The translations under genes and the position numbers were made by a program. The notes beneath the pieces were generated by a model that saw only the letters and a list, made by a program, of their open reading frames with translations, had not been told where the DNA came from and made no database searches. A DNA stretch of 64,000 nt, taken from assembly GCF_019056395.1 (NCBI RefSeq), contig NZ_CP077639.1, positions 2,916,001 to 2,980,000 of the forward strand, written 5' to 3'. Shown one piece after another: positions 44,146-53,660 of the stretch (the first letter of the stretch is position 1; each line of letters starts with the position of its first letter). The stretch comes from Terribacillus sp. DMT04 (GTDB lineage Bacteria; Bacillota; Bacilli; Bacillales; Amphibacillaceae).

Positions 44146-44787
44146 TTATTTTCCCGCACTCGGACCGCCGCCGCGATAGTTCGAATTGCCACGGCTGACA
44201 CCGCCTGAGCCACCATCGTTCGTACGGTTTGCTGATGTATAACCGCCATAACAGCCGCCATTTTGGCATGTATTCATTCTGCTTTGACTCCAATTATTAC
44301 CAAAAAGAGAATTCAACAAAGCAAATGTAAAGAAAGTATTCAAGTAGTTCGGGGAGTAGTTTTCACGGACAAATGTCCTGTCTGCCACTTCAATTAGTGT
44401 AACATCGCTGTCTTCTTCACTCGGCTTCACTGTTATGAACACATCATCATAAATAATAATTTGCTGTCCGTTCTTTTTTTCGCTAATCTCATCCGGGCCT
44501 TCTGTCTGTTTGAACAATTCAATTAATTCTTCGACTGTATATAGACGAGTCGCGTAAACATTTGCATTTCCGCTTCTCTCTCCAGATACAACATCCAGTA
44601 AGTAGAAGTTGTTATCAATTAATGTTTCAATTGATTCTCCTGCACTATTTTCAAATTTTGACGTTACCGTTTCTTTTTCCGGCTCGTCTGGAATGTCACT
44701 TATTGAAGCAGCATCGTTATTCGAATCACCGCAGCCAGCCAAAACAAAAACAAAAATTAAGCAAATCCCTGCCAGCCAATATTTCAT
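44146..44787 (-). CDS. DUF4247 lipoprotein
   Basis: A 213-residue lipoprotein; the signal ends in VFVLAGCGDS with lipidated Cys. The core TRLYTVEELIELF, IIIYDDVFITVKPSEEDSDVTLIEVADRTFVRENYSPNYL fits DUF4247. The C-terminal 40 residues are Gly/Asn/Ser-rich with NTCQNGGCYGGY and would be flexible outside the membrane. Function unknown; membership of the PspA cluster suggests a surface role in envelope stress. Confidence 0.82.
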   Translation of the reverse strand: MKYWLAGICLIFVFVLAGCGDSNNDAASISDIPDEPEKETVTSKFENSAGESIETLIDNNFYLLDVVSGERSGNANVYATRLYTVEELIELFKQTEGPDEISEKKNGQQIIIYDDVFITVKPSEEDSDVTLIEVADRTFVRENYSPNYLNTFFTFALLNSLFGNNWSQSRMNTCQNGGCYGGYTSANRTNDGGSGGVSRGNSNYRGGGPSAGK

Positions 44788-44834
44788 GAAGGCTCCTCCC
44801 TTCTTCTATACTCCGTATGTATTGCTGACAGACG

Positions 44835-44858
44835 AAAACCCTTGCATCACGCAAGGGT
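44835..44858 (-). terminator. Intra-operon hairpin between pspA and the DUF4247 gene
   Basis: Perfect arms ACCCTTGC and GCAAGGGT around GTGAT, followed on the minus strand by TTTTCG. A weak terminator that would leave pspA expressed more than the genes behind it. Confidence 0.6.
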
Positions 44859-44882
44859 CAGCCTGCCGAACGTAGTGGCTGC

Positions 44883-45551
44883 TTATTCTTTGCCCATTTT
44901 CTTTTTCAAAGCAGCAAGCTCATCATCGACTCCGCCTTTATCCAATGCAGCAAATTCATCATCAAGTGAACGGTTGGACTTGGACATATCCTCACTTGTT
45001 TCTGCCTCTGCTTCATACTGCAGTACTTTTTCTTCCATGCGTTCAAAGCCGCCGCGTGATTCATCGCTTCCAATACCGGACATTGTACGGTTCATCTTTG
45101 TACGTGTTTTTGCAGATTCTGCTCGTGCTTTTAAGGAATCTTTCTTCAGTTTCATTTCAGCATATTCTTTCTTCATTTCATCCAGTTTCTGACGAATGGA
45201 TGCTACATCACTTGCTGCACGTTCCCAAGAAGCATGAAGGGTATCAGCTGTTTCTTGATGTGCCTTCTTGTCTTCCAGTGCACGGCGCGCTAGATCATCA
45301 TTGCCCGCTTCAATTGCTGTTTCTGCTTGCTGCTGGCGCTTGTCAGCCATTGCTTTTGCATCATCGTATTTTCGTTTTAACATTTTTTCGTTGGCAATTT
45401 GTTTTGCTACTGCTGTCTCAGCCTCACGAATATCCGCTTCCATGTCACGCATGAATTGATCGAGCATTTTTACCGGATCTTCCGCTTTATCTAACATCGC
45501 ATTCAATTCTGAACTCACAACCGTCTTCATTCTGTTAAAAAATTTAAACAT
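44883..45551 (-). CDS. pspA: PspA/IM30 membrane-protection protein
   Basis: A 222-residue, almost wholly coiled-coil protein. MFKFFNRMKTVVSSELNAMLDKAEDPVKMLDQFMRDMEADI is the amphipathic start that binds stressed membranes, followed by long helices rich in Glu, Lys, Ala and Arg. PspA forms ESCRT-III-like assemblies that guard membranes. It is the second gene after an ECF-sigma promoter; SigW drives pspA in Bacillus subtilis too. Confidence 0.94.
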   Translation of the reverse strand: MFKFFNRMKTVVSSELNAMLDKAEDPVKMLDQFMRDMEADIREAETAVAKQIANEKMLKRKYDDAKAMADKRQQQAETAIEAGNDDLARRALEDKKAHQETADTLHASWERAASDVASIRQKLDEMKKEYAEMKLKKDSLKARAESAKTRTKMNRTMSGIGSDESRGGFERMEEKVLQYEAEAETSEDMSKSNRSLDDEFAALDKGGVDDELAALKKKMGKE

Positions 45552-45574
45552 ACAAAATCTCTCCTTTAATAATT

Positions 45575-46099
45575 TTAATTGGAACCCGCAATGATTTTGA
45601 TCTCACGCGTGTTAATTTCGTAACCATAACTTACTTCTACTTCACTTCCCCAACCTTCAAGCCCAAGGAAATGCTCTTCTTCTTCATCGTAATAATCTGC
45701 AAAGTGGACGATTGAGCCATTTACATTCCGGCTTCTTCCTTCGCCAACGACTTTCGCTTCACCTTGTTCATCAAGGAAATATTTTCTGCCTTCGTACGTT
45801 AGCTCCTTCGGATACGGTTTCGAAACAGCAAGCGGAACTTTTTTGTATATGCCCAGCTCCAGTTCATCATCCATTTCCGCTGAAAGCCATATTATCGTGT
45901 CTCCCTCCACGAGCTGGTAGTCGAACCACTCATAATTTCCTTGTCTGGAAGTGATCTTACCGACTACTTCGTAAGTGACCAAATCATATTCAACAATATC
46001 ACCCACCTGAATGGAGAGCGCATGGCGTTCTCTCACAGCAGGACGTTCAGGAGCTTTTTTCTTAAATAAGCGGGAAAGAATACCCAAAACTTTCACCAT
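45575..46099 (-). CDS. DUF4178 protein
   Basis: A 174-residue beta-rich soluble protein with the DUF4178 pattern: VGDIVEYDLVTYEVVGKITS, WFDYQLVEGDTIIWLSAEMDDELELGIYKKV and YEGRKYFLDEQGEAKVVGEG. Function unknown. First gene of the PspA cluster, 23 bp before pspA. The ATG at 46099 has AAGG directly against it; a TTG four codons later (46087) has a better spaced GGATGGTG, so the true start is uncertain. Confidence 0.85.
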   Translation of the reverse strand: MVKVLGILSRLFKKKAPERPAVRERHALSIQVGDIVEYDLVTYEVVGKITSRQGNYEWFDYQLVEGDTIIWLSAEMDDELELGIYKKVPLAVSKPYPKELTYEGRKYFLDEQGEAKVVGEGRSRNVNGSIVHFADYYDEEEEHFLGLEGWGSEVEVSYGYEINTREIKIIAGSN

Positions 46100-46118
46100 C
46101 CTTATATCTTGTACCTTC

Positions 46119-46145
46119 TATACGTCTCGGGATACAAAAAGTTTC
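46119..46145 (-). promoter_or_regulatory. ECF-sigma (SigW-like) promoter of the PspA cluster
   Basis: On the minus strand CGAAACTTTTT, then CGTATA; 16 bases separate GAAAC (46145-46141) and CGTA (46124-46121). This is the classic Bacillus SigW-type architecture (TGAAAC-N16-CGTA). The start point would be about 12 bp before the DUF4178 start codon. Confidence 0.8.
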
Positions 46146-46276
46146 GTTTTTTTTCTGGTTCTTCTCTAATTATACAGATATGCAGAGACAGTTACATGGA
46201 CTAGCATTGGAAAAGAGGATTACCAAGGCTGAAAGAAGGGGAAAATAACATGAGATTGTCACAAAGGAGAAGATGT

Positions 46277-47233
46277 ATGAACATCCGTTTCGGCTACGTA
46301 TCAACAGCCTTGAATTTATATGAAGCTTCACCAGCAAAAACCATGACTTATGCACGTTGGTCCAAACTGGAGAAAGAAGAGAGGTCAGCTCAGCTGCATG
46401 CTATTACGAGAGAGAATCTAGAGCGAACCATCCGTATTCTTCATTATAATATCGCCCATCAAATTAAACTTTACCGCTTTTCTTCGTCGCTGGCACCATT
46501 GGCAACGCATGAGGAAGTGCAATGGGACTATATTTCACCGTTCACTGATTTATATGAAGAAATTGGCCGGCTCGTTCGGGAATACGATATACGCTCAAGC
46601 TTTCATCCGAATCAGTTTACCCTGTTTACGAGTGATAAACCTCATATCACCCGAAATGCAGTCAAAGATATGCAGTACCATTACAATATGCTGACAGCGA
46701 TGGGCTTAGAAGACGAAGCGTATATTAATATCCATGTCGGGGGTGCATATGGCAATAAAGAACTTGCATTAGAACGGTTCCATGAAAATATTAAACAGCT
46801 TCCCGAGCCGATTAAAGCTCAAATGACGTTGGAGAATGATGATAAAACCTATACGACTACGGAAACATTAGAAGTATGCGAAAAACATCAAATTCCAATG
46901 ATGTTTGATATTCATCATTATATGGCGAACCATACCGAGGAGGAGCCGTTAGAGGAGATTCTGCCCCGCTTCATGGATACATGGAAGAATCGAAAGCATG
47001 TGCCGAAGATTCATACCTCCTCCCCCAAATCCGAGAAAGCCTACCGCAGTCATGCCGACTATGTAGATGTGGAATTTTTGATGCCATTGATTAAGCAATT
47101 GAAAGCAATCGGGCAGGACGTAGATTTTATGATTGAGGCGAAACAAAAAGATAAGGCAGCTTTGCAGCTGGCTGAAGATGTGTCCCGCATTCGAGGGGTA
47201 AAACGAATCGGCGAAGCAACGGTGGAATTATAA
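46277..47233 (+). CDS. uvsE: UV damage endonuclease
   Basis: A 318-residue TIM-barrel endonuclease that nicks DNA 5' of UV photoproducts. [58 protein letters not shown] and [11 protein letters not shown] give the metal-binding His/Glu/Asp pattern of UvdE/UvsE. The ATG follows AAAGGAG; the frame opens nine codons earlier without a site. It is monocistronic and divergent from the PspA cluster; Bacillus uses it as spore/stress repair. Confidence 0.93.
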   Translation: MNIRFGYVSTALNLYEASPAKTMTYARWSKLEKEERSAQLHAITRENLERTIRILHYNIAHQIKLYRFSSSLAPLATHEEVQWDYISPFTDLYEEIGRLVREYDIRSSFHPNQFTLFTSDKPHITRNAVKDMQYHYNMLTAMGLEDEAYINIHVGGAYGNKELALERFHENIKQLPEPIKAQMTLENDDKTYTTTETLEVCEKHQIPMMFDIHHYMANHTEEEPLEEILPRFMDTWKNRKHVPKIHTSSPKSEKAYRSHADYVDVEFLMPLIKQLKAIGQDVDFMIEAKQKDKAALQLAEDVSRIRGVKRIGEATVEL

Positions 47234-47238
47234 GCAAA

Positions 47239-47663
47239 CGAACCTGGCAATACAAGAATAATTCAACCAAAAGCGAACTATTACCAGATCTATACGTTTT
47301 CGTGCAGGCCCCTGTCGGCTGCTGTCTCTAGCTGTTATCGTCGAACAAGAATGGCTTGTGAAGCAGACACCGACAAGAAAATTGCTTCTTATTTTCGAGG
47401 AGTCTACGTATTCCTCCTACACTAGTGAAGGTTCCTGTAACACAAATCAGCGTAGGAAATACACGGAGACTCCCGCGGGAGGAAGGCTAGGGGAGACCCC
47501 CGCAGTGCGTTTTTTGCACAAGGAGGCTCCCCAGCCGCCCGCAGGAAAGCGGAGTGTATTTCCGAAGCGGCGCTCTCACCTTCGTTTCCAATGCAAAAAT
47601 CCAAACAACGCTGCTGTTAATTGTTGTTTGGATTTTTATATAGCTTAAACAGTTATGTCTCAG
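47239..47663 (+). repeat. Dispersed intergenic repeat, copy 2 (longest)
   Basis: About 425 bp, same orientation as copies 1 and 3. The left end AACCTGGCAATAC has decayed; the right end is GTTATGTCTCAG. It contains an extra GC-rich stretch (about 47468-47545, with GGGGAGACCCCCGCAG and CCGCCCGCAGG) that forms a long stem framed by AAATACAC and GTGTATTT, and the AAATCCAAACAAC / GTTGTTTGGATTT terminator-like hairpin. It lies between uvsE and the first subtilase. Confidence 0.8.
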
Positions 47664-47671
47664 TTCCGTTT

Positions 47672-49582
47672 TCATCTTCTTACTTTTATTTTATTAATTC
47701 TTGTCTGTAAGGTCTTCTTATCTTTAGAGGAACTTACTTTATTAACTGCAGATTGGGCGGCTTGCTTCGCTTTCTTTGTTCTGTCTTTCTCAGCTTTTTT
47801 CACTTTGTATGTTGCATCCGATAGCTTTTTTGCATCAGACAGTTTCTTTTTCAACTTTTCCAACCGCTTTTGTAAACTATCCTTATCTTTTCCTGCTTGC
47901 AGCTCATTAATGGTACTTTGTGCTTTTTTAAGATTCTTGTCAGCAGGCGATCTCTCAGCAGCCTTTACGCTAGCATTTGCTGCATGAAACTGTGATTGCT
48001 TCACCTTATTGAGACGTGTTTGCAAGATAGTCCTGTCTTTCCCTTTTGCCAATGACTGAATAGCTTTTTGTGCAATGTCCACATTCTTCTTTATCTTGCT
48101 TTTCTCTGACTGCCCGACTTTGTAACTCGCTTCTTTCACTAGCAGTGCTTGTTTCACTTTATCCAGTCGATTGTGCAGACTCTTTTTCTCTGTACGATTC
48201 GTCACTTTATTTGCCGCAGATTGTGCTGCAGCTATATCCTTATTCTGCTTGCTTTTCTCGGCTTTGGAAACTTTATCTTTCGCTTCCTGCAGTATGATGA
48301 CTTGTTTTATGTTGTCCAAACGCTTTTGTAAGCTTTGTTTTTCCTCACTGTTTGATAAACCTTTCACTACTTGCTGCGCTTTATCGTAATTCGCTAGCGT
48401 TTGTCTCTTCTCAGTCAATTGGACAGCATCTAATGCTTGCTGATAGCTCTTCGTTTGATCAGATTGATATTGAATCAGTCCATATCCAAATAGCGGATCT
48501 CTGCCTTCTTCTCCAAGATCCTTGCTGTTCTGCTGCAGTCGCAAGCGCAGCTGGTTATTGGTCTCTGTTGGATGTTGCTGCTTCAACAGCGCCAGCATCG
48601 CTGATACATGCGGCGCAGCTTGTGAAGTACCACTCATGATCGCGTAATTAGCACCAAGATGGGTACTGTAAATGTTTGAACCAGGAGCTGCAAACTCTAC
48701 GTTATCTCCTACAACGGAAAAAGAAGCAATATTATTTTTCGAATCAGATGCAGAAACAGCAATAACCTCATTAAAGGCTGCCGGGTAATTGACAAGATGC
48801 CCAGCTCCTCCATTTCCACTCGAAGCAACCAATAAAATGTCCTGTTGGTATGCACGCTTTACTGCATCCTCCAACGCCTTGCTTTTATACTTTGTCCCTA
48901 TACTCACATTGATGATGTTCATCTTGTTTGAGATTGCCCAATCGATACCTTCCAAGAGGTCAGACATATCTCCAGCGGCAGCTTTGTCCAATACTTTAAC
49001 AGCATAAAGTTCTGCATCCGGAGCCACACCGTCGGTACCATATTGATTATGTTTTGCGCCAATGATACCCGCTACATGTGTACCATGTCCAGCATCATCT
49101 TTATAAGAGGTTGTGTAATTTACTGCCGCGTATCCTCCGGCTATATTTAAATCTTGGTGTGGATAAATGCCACTGTCTATAACAGCTACCTTAACCCCTT
49201 TACCAGTAATTCCTTCCCTCCAAGCCCAAGACGCTTGAATTGGAGCGAGGTTCCATTGATTTAAAATCTGTGAGGATGCCTGCACAGCAGTACTGCTGCC
49301 AGTTGAATAAATCCTGCTATCCGGCTCCACATATTTAATATCCGGGTCTTTCTTCAAGTCTCTGACTGTCTTTGCATCAGCAGTTACAGCCGCAGCTGGC
49401 AAATTGTCATACGTTTCATCAATTGCGGCATCACTTTCACGAACAGCCTCTTCTCCCTCTTTGTTTTCATACACGACGATTAGCTGTTTATCTTCCTCTG
49501 CATACGCTTTAACAGCAGGAAAGCAAATGACCAGGCTCAGCAACAACGAAACAAGGTATACAATCTTCGTTGAAAAATTCAT
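47672..49582 (-). CDS. Secreted subtilisin-like protease with Lys-rich helical repeats
   Basis: A 636-residue S8 protease. Residues 1-28 are a signal peptide, 31-90 an inhibitor-I9 propeptide, and the catalytic domain holds Asp136 (VIDSG), His168 (GHGTHVAG), oxyanion Asn257 and Ser320 (SGTSQAAPH). From about 400 to the end run five diverged repeats of about 45 residues, each ending in a K-x-L-x-x-R-(L/I)-x-K-(V/I)-K pattern. The tail is strongly basic and probably binds wall polymers. No LPxTG. Paralogue of the next gene. Confidence 0.9.
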   Translation of the reverse strand: MNFSTKIVYLVSLLLSLVICFPAVKAYAEEDKQLIVVYENKEGEEAVRESDAAIDETYDNLPAAAVTADAKTVRDLKKDPDIKYVEPDSRIYSTGSSTAVQASSQILNQWNLAPIQASWAWREGITGKGVKVAVIDSGIYPHQDLNIAGGYAAVNYTTSYKDDAGHGTHVAGIIGAKHNQYGTDGVAPDAELYAVKVLDKAAAGDMSDLLEGIDWAISNKMNIINVSIGTKYKSKALEDAVKRAYQQDILLVASSGNGGAGHLVNYPAAFNEVIAVSASDSKNNIASFSVVGDNVEFAAPGSNIYSTHLGANYAIMSGTSQAAPHVSAMLALLKQQHPTETNNQLRLRLQQNSKDLGEEGRDPLFGYGLIQYQSDQTKSYQQALDAVQLTEKRQTLANYDKAQQVVKGLSNSEEKQSLQKRLDNIKQVIILQEAKDKVSKAEKSKQNKDIAAAQSAANKVTNRTEKKSLHNRLDKVKQALLVKEASYKVGQSEKSKIKKNVDIAQKAIQSLAKGKDRTILQTRLNKVKQSQFHAANASVKAAERSPADKNLKKAQSTINELQAGKDKDSLQKRLEKLKKKLSDAKKLSDATYKVKKAEKDRTKKAKQAAQSAVNKVSSSKDKKTLQTRINKIKVRR

Positions 49583-49693
49583 TGGGTGTGTTTTTTTCCT
49601 CTCAATAAGAAATTCTATTCATTTTTATTACTTCGAAGCTGGAATCTATACAGCAAAAAGTATGATTGATTTATACAAAGCAGCTTAGCAATC

Positions 49694-51544
49694 TCAATAT
49701 CTCTTTCTTCTTCTCTCGATCACATAAAGGAGCGCCCCGACGGAAGCAACAGCAACCCCCGCAGCTATTACATTACCGAACGAGGAAGCAGTGTCCGGCA
49801 GCTGCTCACCTTTTGTTTTATCCTCCAACTTGTCATGCTCAGCTGTTTTATAGGAGAGTACGATTTCCTCATTCTCTTTTTCAGGAGTTTCTTTTGTTAT
49901 AATTGGCTCTACCTTCAACTTAGGTTCCGCAGATGCTGGCATCTTATTTGATTCTTCTTTTTCCTGCATCACTCCCGGTAAAGGTGAAGCTTTTTCCTCA
50001 CGCTCTGTTTGGGCAGCGATATAATCCTTTAATTCTTGCAAACTTGTAAAGTCAGCTAGTGTCTGATTGTTAGCTGCCAGCAGCTCGTCCAACTCTTCCT
50101 CACTCATGCCATTTTCCTCCAAAACGAAATGAACAGATATGTCATTTACGTCTTGATAGATAATGTCTTTTATAGCTTTTAGTTTCGAATAACTGTACAA
50201 ATCTAAATCATGCTTTGTGAATAATTCTGCTAACTGTTTCTCCGTCATACCGAGATCATTCACTAGCTCCTGTAACGCTGCTGCTTCTTCCTTTTTGTTT
50301 TGCTCTTCTTTCTGCTCTTTATCTGTCTCGCTATTCGCTATTTCTTTGTGCTGCACTTCTTGTTTAACAGCATCTTGTTGTGTTGCTAATTCTGCCTCAG
50401 CAGGCTTTCTTACTTCTTGAGATTCAGGTTGCGGATATTGAACGAATCCGTACCCATAAAGCTCGTCTCGTCCTGCTTGTCCCAAATCAGCGGTATACTG
50501 CTGCAAGCGCTGCCGCAGCTGTACGTTTGTATCATTCGGATACTGCTGCTTCAAAAGAGCAAGCATAGCTGTAACATGAGATGTAGCTTGCGATGTGCCG
50601 CTCATCAGCCTATATTCAGAACCAAGATAAGTACTGACGATGTCTTTCCCCGGAGCTGCAAACTCTACCTCACTGCCCACGGAGGAAAAAGCTGCACTGT
50701 TGTTACGTGCATCGGTTGCGGATACGCCAATGACAGCATCATAAGCGGCAGGATACTCGACTGGATGGCCAGCACCTTCATTTCCACTCGCACCTACTAA
50801 CAAAAGACCGGCTTGGTAAGCTTTGTTCATAGCGTCTTGCATGGCTTCGCTGGAATCAGCAGAGCCCATGCTCAAATTAACAATGTCCATGTTATTGGCA
50901 ATTGCCCAATCAATTCCTTCTAATAAATCAGCGAGTGTTCCTTCGCCTTTCTCATCAAGAACCTTGACTGCAAATAATGCTGCATCTGGAGCAATTCCAT
51001 CTATCCCTTGCTGGTCATGCTTTGCACCAATAATACCGGCTACATGTGTGCCATGCCCTTTATCATCTGCATAAGAAGTTGTATAGTCTACAGCTGCATA
51101 ACCTCCAGCAATCGCGAGTTCGGGATGCGGAGCGATTCCGCTATCCAACACTGCTATTTTCACACCTTTTCCTGTCAAACCTGCTTCCCAGGCAGAAGCA
51201 GCATGAATGGATGCCAGATTCCATTGTTCTGCTACTTGAGATGGTGCCTCTCCACTTTCTGCGATAGAGAAGGTAACATTATTCTCGACATACTTAATAT
51301 CAGGGTCACGCTTTAATTTTTCAATGGAATCTGCATCAGCTGAAACTGTCGCTGCAGAAAGCCGGTCATATTGCTCTTTTACAACGGCCCCGCTATTTTT
51401 TATATCCTGCTCTCCTTGTTTATTTTCATAGACAACGATTACTTGATTTTGTTCCTGAGCATCTGCTTTCTCAACCGGCAGCAGAAAGATTGAACCCGTT
51501 AATAAAGAAGCAAATGCCAATTGCTTCGCTAATGGCTTTCTCAT
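49694..51544 (-). CDS. Cell-wall-anchored subtilisin-like protease (LPxTG type)
   Basis: A 616-residue S8 protease with signal peptide (1-29), I9 propeptide, Asp134, His164, Asn255 and Ser318. After residue 375 an acidic Glu/Gln region contains two copies of a unit resembling GMTEKQLAELFTKHDLDLYSYSKLKAIKD, a repeat type seen in acidic surface proteins. The C-terminus has sortase motif LPDTA at 582-586, a membrane segment and RRRKRY, so it should be joined to peptidoglycan. Its sister gene downstream carries a basic repeat tail instead; the catalytic domains are close, indicating tandem duplication. Confidence 0.92.
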   Translation of the reverse strand: MRKPLAKQLAFASLLTGSIFLLPVEKADAQEQNQVIVVYENKQGEQDIKNSGAVVKEQYDRLSAATVSADADSIEKLKRDPDIKYVENNVTFSIAESGEAPSQVAEQWNLASIHAASAWEAGLTGKGVKIAVLDSGIAPHPELAIAGGYAAVDYTTSYADDKGHGTHVAGIIGAKHDQQGIDGIAPDAALFAVKVLDEKGEGTLADLLEGIDWAIANNMDIVNLSMGSADSSEAMQDAMNKAYQAGLLLVGASGNEGAGHPVEYPAAYDAVIGVSATDARNNSAAFSSVGSEVEFAAPGKDIVSTYLGSEYRLMSGTSQATSHVTAMLALLKQQYPNDTNVQLRQRLQQYTADLGQAGRDELYGYGFVQYPQPESQEVRKPAEAELATQQDAVKQEVQHKEIANSETDKEQKEEQNKKEEAAALQELVNDLGMTEKQLAELFTKHDLDLYSYSKLKAIKDIIYQDVNDISVHFVLEENGMSEEELDELLAANNQTLADFTSLQELKDYIAAQTEREEKASPLPGVMQEKEESNKMPASAEPKLKVEPIITKETPEKENEEIVLSYKTAEHDKLEDKTKGEQLPDTASSFGNVIAAGVAVASVGALLYVIERRRKRY

Positions 51545-51688
51545 GTATAAAAATCCCTTTCCCGAATAAAGTCATGCTCTTTATATCGGCATATATTGGC
51601 AAAGGTTAATCAATGTTTCGTATATGTATCAATCATTTCCACTAGATTTCTATACAAGGCGATAATTATATGCGCCTTTGCATAAAAA

Positions 51689-52056
51689 GAGCCTGGAAAA
51701 CCAAGATTAATTGATCCTAAAAGCGAACGATGACTAGATTCATACTTTATAACGCAGCCCTCTGACGGCTGCTGCCTCTCCAACTTTAGCTGTTAACACC
51801 GGACAAGAATGGCTCTTGAAGTAGACAACGACAGGAAAATTGCTTCTTATTTTCGAGGAGTCTACGTATTCTGTCTACACGAGTGAAGGTTTCCCATAAC
51901 ATAAATCAGCGTAGGAAATACACGGAGACTCCCGCGGGAAAGCGGAGTGTATTTACGAAGCGATGCTCTCATCTTCGTTTTCAATGCAAAAAATCCAAAC
52001 AATGCAGTATTGTTTGGATTTTTATTTTATATAGCTTAAACAGTTAAGGCCCCGCC
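51689..52056 (+). repeat. Dispersed intergenic repeat, copy 3
   Basis: About 368 bp, same orientation as the others. Left end AGAGCCTGGAAAACC, right end decayed to GTTAAGGCCCC. It lacks the extra central GC-rich block of copy 2 (short core CCCGCGGGAAAGCGG). The 3' hairpin AATCCAAACAAT / ATTGTTTGGATT remains and may terminate sulP transcription. Confidence 0.8.
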
Positions 52057-52066
52057 TCTTTTGGGG

Positions 52067-53656
52067 CTAAGATGTGCATATACGGACGGCTTCCTCCCGT
52101 TTATTTACTGTATGCTCTTTTCCAATTCTCGCAAGCAATCCGGTCTTTTTCAGCAGTCGTTCTGGCTGTCCATGGACACCAAGTAACAGCAGCTGTTTGC
52201 TGGCTTTTTCGTAGTGTTCTACAAGTTTGTGCAGTGCAGCTTCAGCGGATGTATCCATATAAGAGACTTTCTGCAAATCAAGTACAAGCGAATCCGGTTC
52301 TTCGCGCATCGCTTTCTCTACCTCATTTTCTAAAATATCGGTAGATCCGAAGAATAAAGGTCCTTCAAACTGACATATTCGTAATCCATCTGTTTCTTTG
52401 ATATTGATTTGTTCATCTTTTACAAACAGGACTGCACTCATTCGTTTAACAAAAACAACAAAAGCTAACAGCAGGCCGCATCCCACTCCAACTGTCAAAT
52501 CAGCCAGAACAGTCAGTACAAAGGTAACTGCGAGAATAAACGAATCGAATGTACGCATGCGAATGATGTGAACTACCTCTTTCCGTTCACTCATATTCCA
52601 GGCAACAACCATTAGAATCGGTGCCATACTGGCTAACGGAATGGCCGAAGCATAAGGTGCTAGCAGAAGCAAAATGAGCAATACGAAAATACAATGCACA
52701 ACACCCGATACAGGCGAGAAAGCCTTATTCCGTATATTCGTTGCCGTGCGAGCAATGGCACCTGTTGCTGGTATACCGCCAAAAAGCGGAACAGCAATAT
52801 TTGCTATACCTTGTCCGACGAGCTCTCGGTTGCTGTGATGCTTCGTTTTGGCCATATTATCCGCCACTGTGGCCGACAAAAGTGATTCCACTCCGCCTAA
52901 TAAAGCAATCGCGATAGCCGAGGGCAGCAAGTAGATGATCTTGTCCAATGTAACAGCCGGAAATTGCAGCTGCGGCAGCTGACTGGGAATATCTCCGTAA
53001 ACACTGCCAATCGTTGCAACGTTTCCTGGAAAGAATAAGACTGCTGCGATTGTTGATAGAATTAGCCCTACTAGCGCACCAGGTACTTTAGGGAGAATTC
53101 TCGGAGTTAGCAGTATTGCCGCTAATGATACACTTGCCACAATCACACTATATAGATTAATTGTGTCTGCAGCTGCTGCGAGCGCTTGCATCTTTTGTAA
53201 AAATCCCTCTTCCTGCTCTGCTTGTATGCCTGTGAAATTTCCAATCTGACCTGTGAAAATAATGACAGCAATTCCTGCAGTAAATCCAATAACAACAGGG
53301 CGCGGAATGAACTTAATTAAACTTCCGAGCTTCAGCAGACCGAATAAAACAAGCAATATCCCAGCCATCATACCTGCCAGCAAAAGATCCTGATAGCCAA
53401 ATTGAATCACGACTCCAAGCAGAATCGGGACAAAAGCTCCTGTCGGTCCTCCAATTTGGAACCTTGATCCGCCTAGTAATGAAATAAGCAGACCACCGAT
53501 AATGACTGTATATAAACCATACTCTGGATTGACTCCCGATGCTATGGCAAAGGACATGCCAAGTGGAATAGCAACGATACCGACGACAATTCCGGCAATA
53601 ATATCCCGCCGTAGCGCTTGCAAATTATAACCGTTGTATCTTCCAAGTCTTCTCAT
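52067..53656 (-). CDS. SulP-family anion transporter with STAS domain
   Basis: A 529-residue membrane transporter. Residues to about 385 have ten or more segments, including AGIVVGIVAIPLGMSFAIASGVNPEYGLYT, GGPTGAFVPILLG and GIPATGAIARTATNIRNKAFSPVSGV; residues about 400-529 are a STAS domain with DLQKVSYMDTSAEAALHKL. Substrate may be sulfate, bicarbonate or another anion. The ATG at 53656 follows AAAGG and sits four bases after the stop of a small upstream frame; a GTG ten codons earlier is possible. Confidence 0.9.
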   Translation of the reverse strand: MRRLGRYNGYNLQALRRDIIAGIVVGIVAIPLGMSFAIASGVNPEYGLYTVIIGGLLISLLGGSRFQIGGPTGAFVPILLGVVIQFGYQDLLLAGMMAGILLVLFGLLKLGSLIKFIPRPVVIGFTAGIAVIIFTGQIGNFTGIQAEQEEGFLQKMQALAAAADTINLYSVIVASVSLAAILLTPRILPKVPGALVGLILSTIAAVLFFPGNVATIGSVYGDIPSQLPQLQFPAVTLDKIIYLLPSAIAIALLGGVESLLSATVADNMAKTKHHSNRELVGQGIANIAVPLFGGIPATGAIARTATNIRNKAFSPVSGVVHCIFVLLILLLLAPYASAIPLASMAPILMVVAWNMSERKEVVHIIRMRTFDSFILAVTFVLTVLADLTVGVGCGLLLAFVVFVKRMSAVLFVKDEQINIKETDGLRICQFEGPLFFGSTDILENEVEKAMREEPDSLVLDLQKVSYMDTSAEAALHKLVEHYEKASKQLLLLGVHGQPERLLKKTGLLARIGKEHTVNKREEAVRICTS

Positions 53657-53660
53657 CTCA

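Noticed and set aside
47358-47648. Frame inside repeat copy 2
   Set aside because: Follows the repeat's GC-rich stem; not kept in the other copies.
48300-49600. Local similarity of the two subtilase genes as a mobile repeat
   Set aside because: It is limited to protease domains and is explained by gene duplication.
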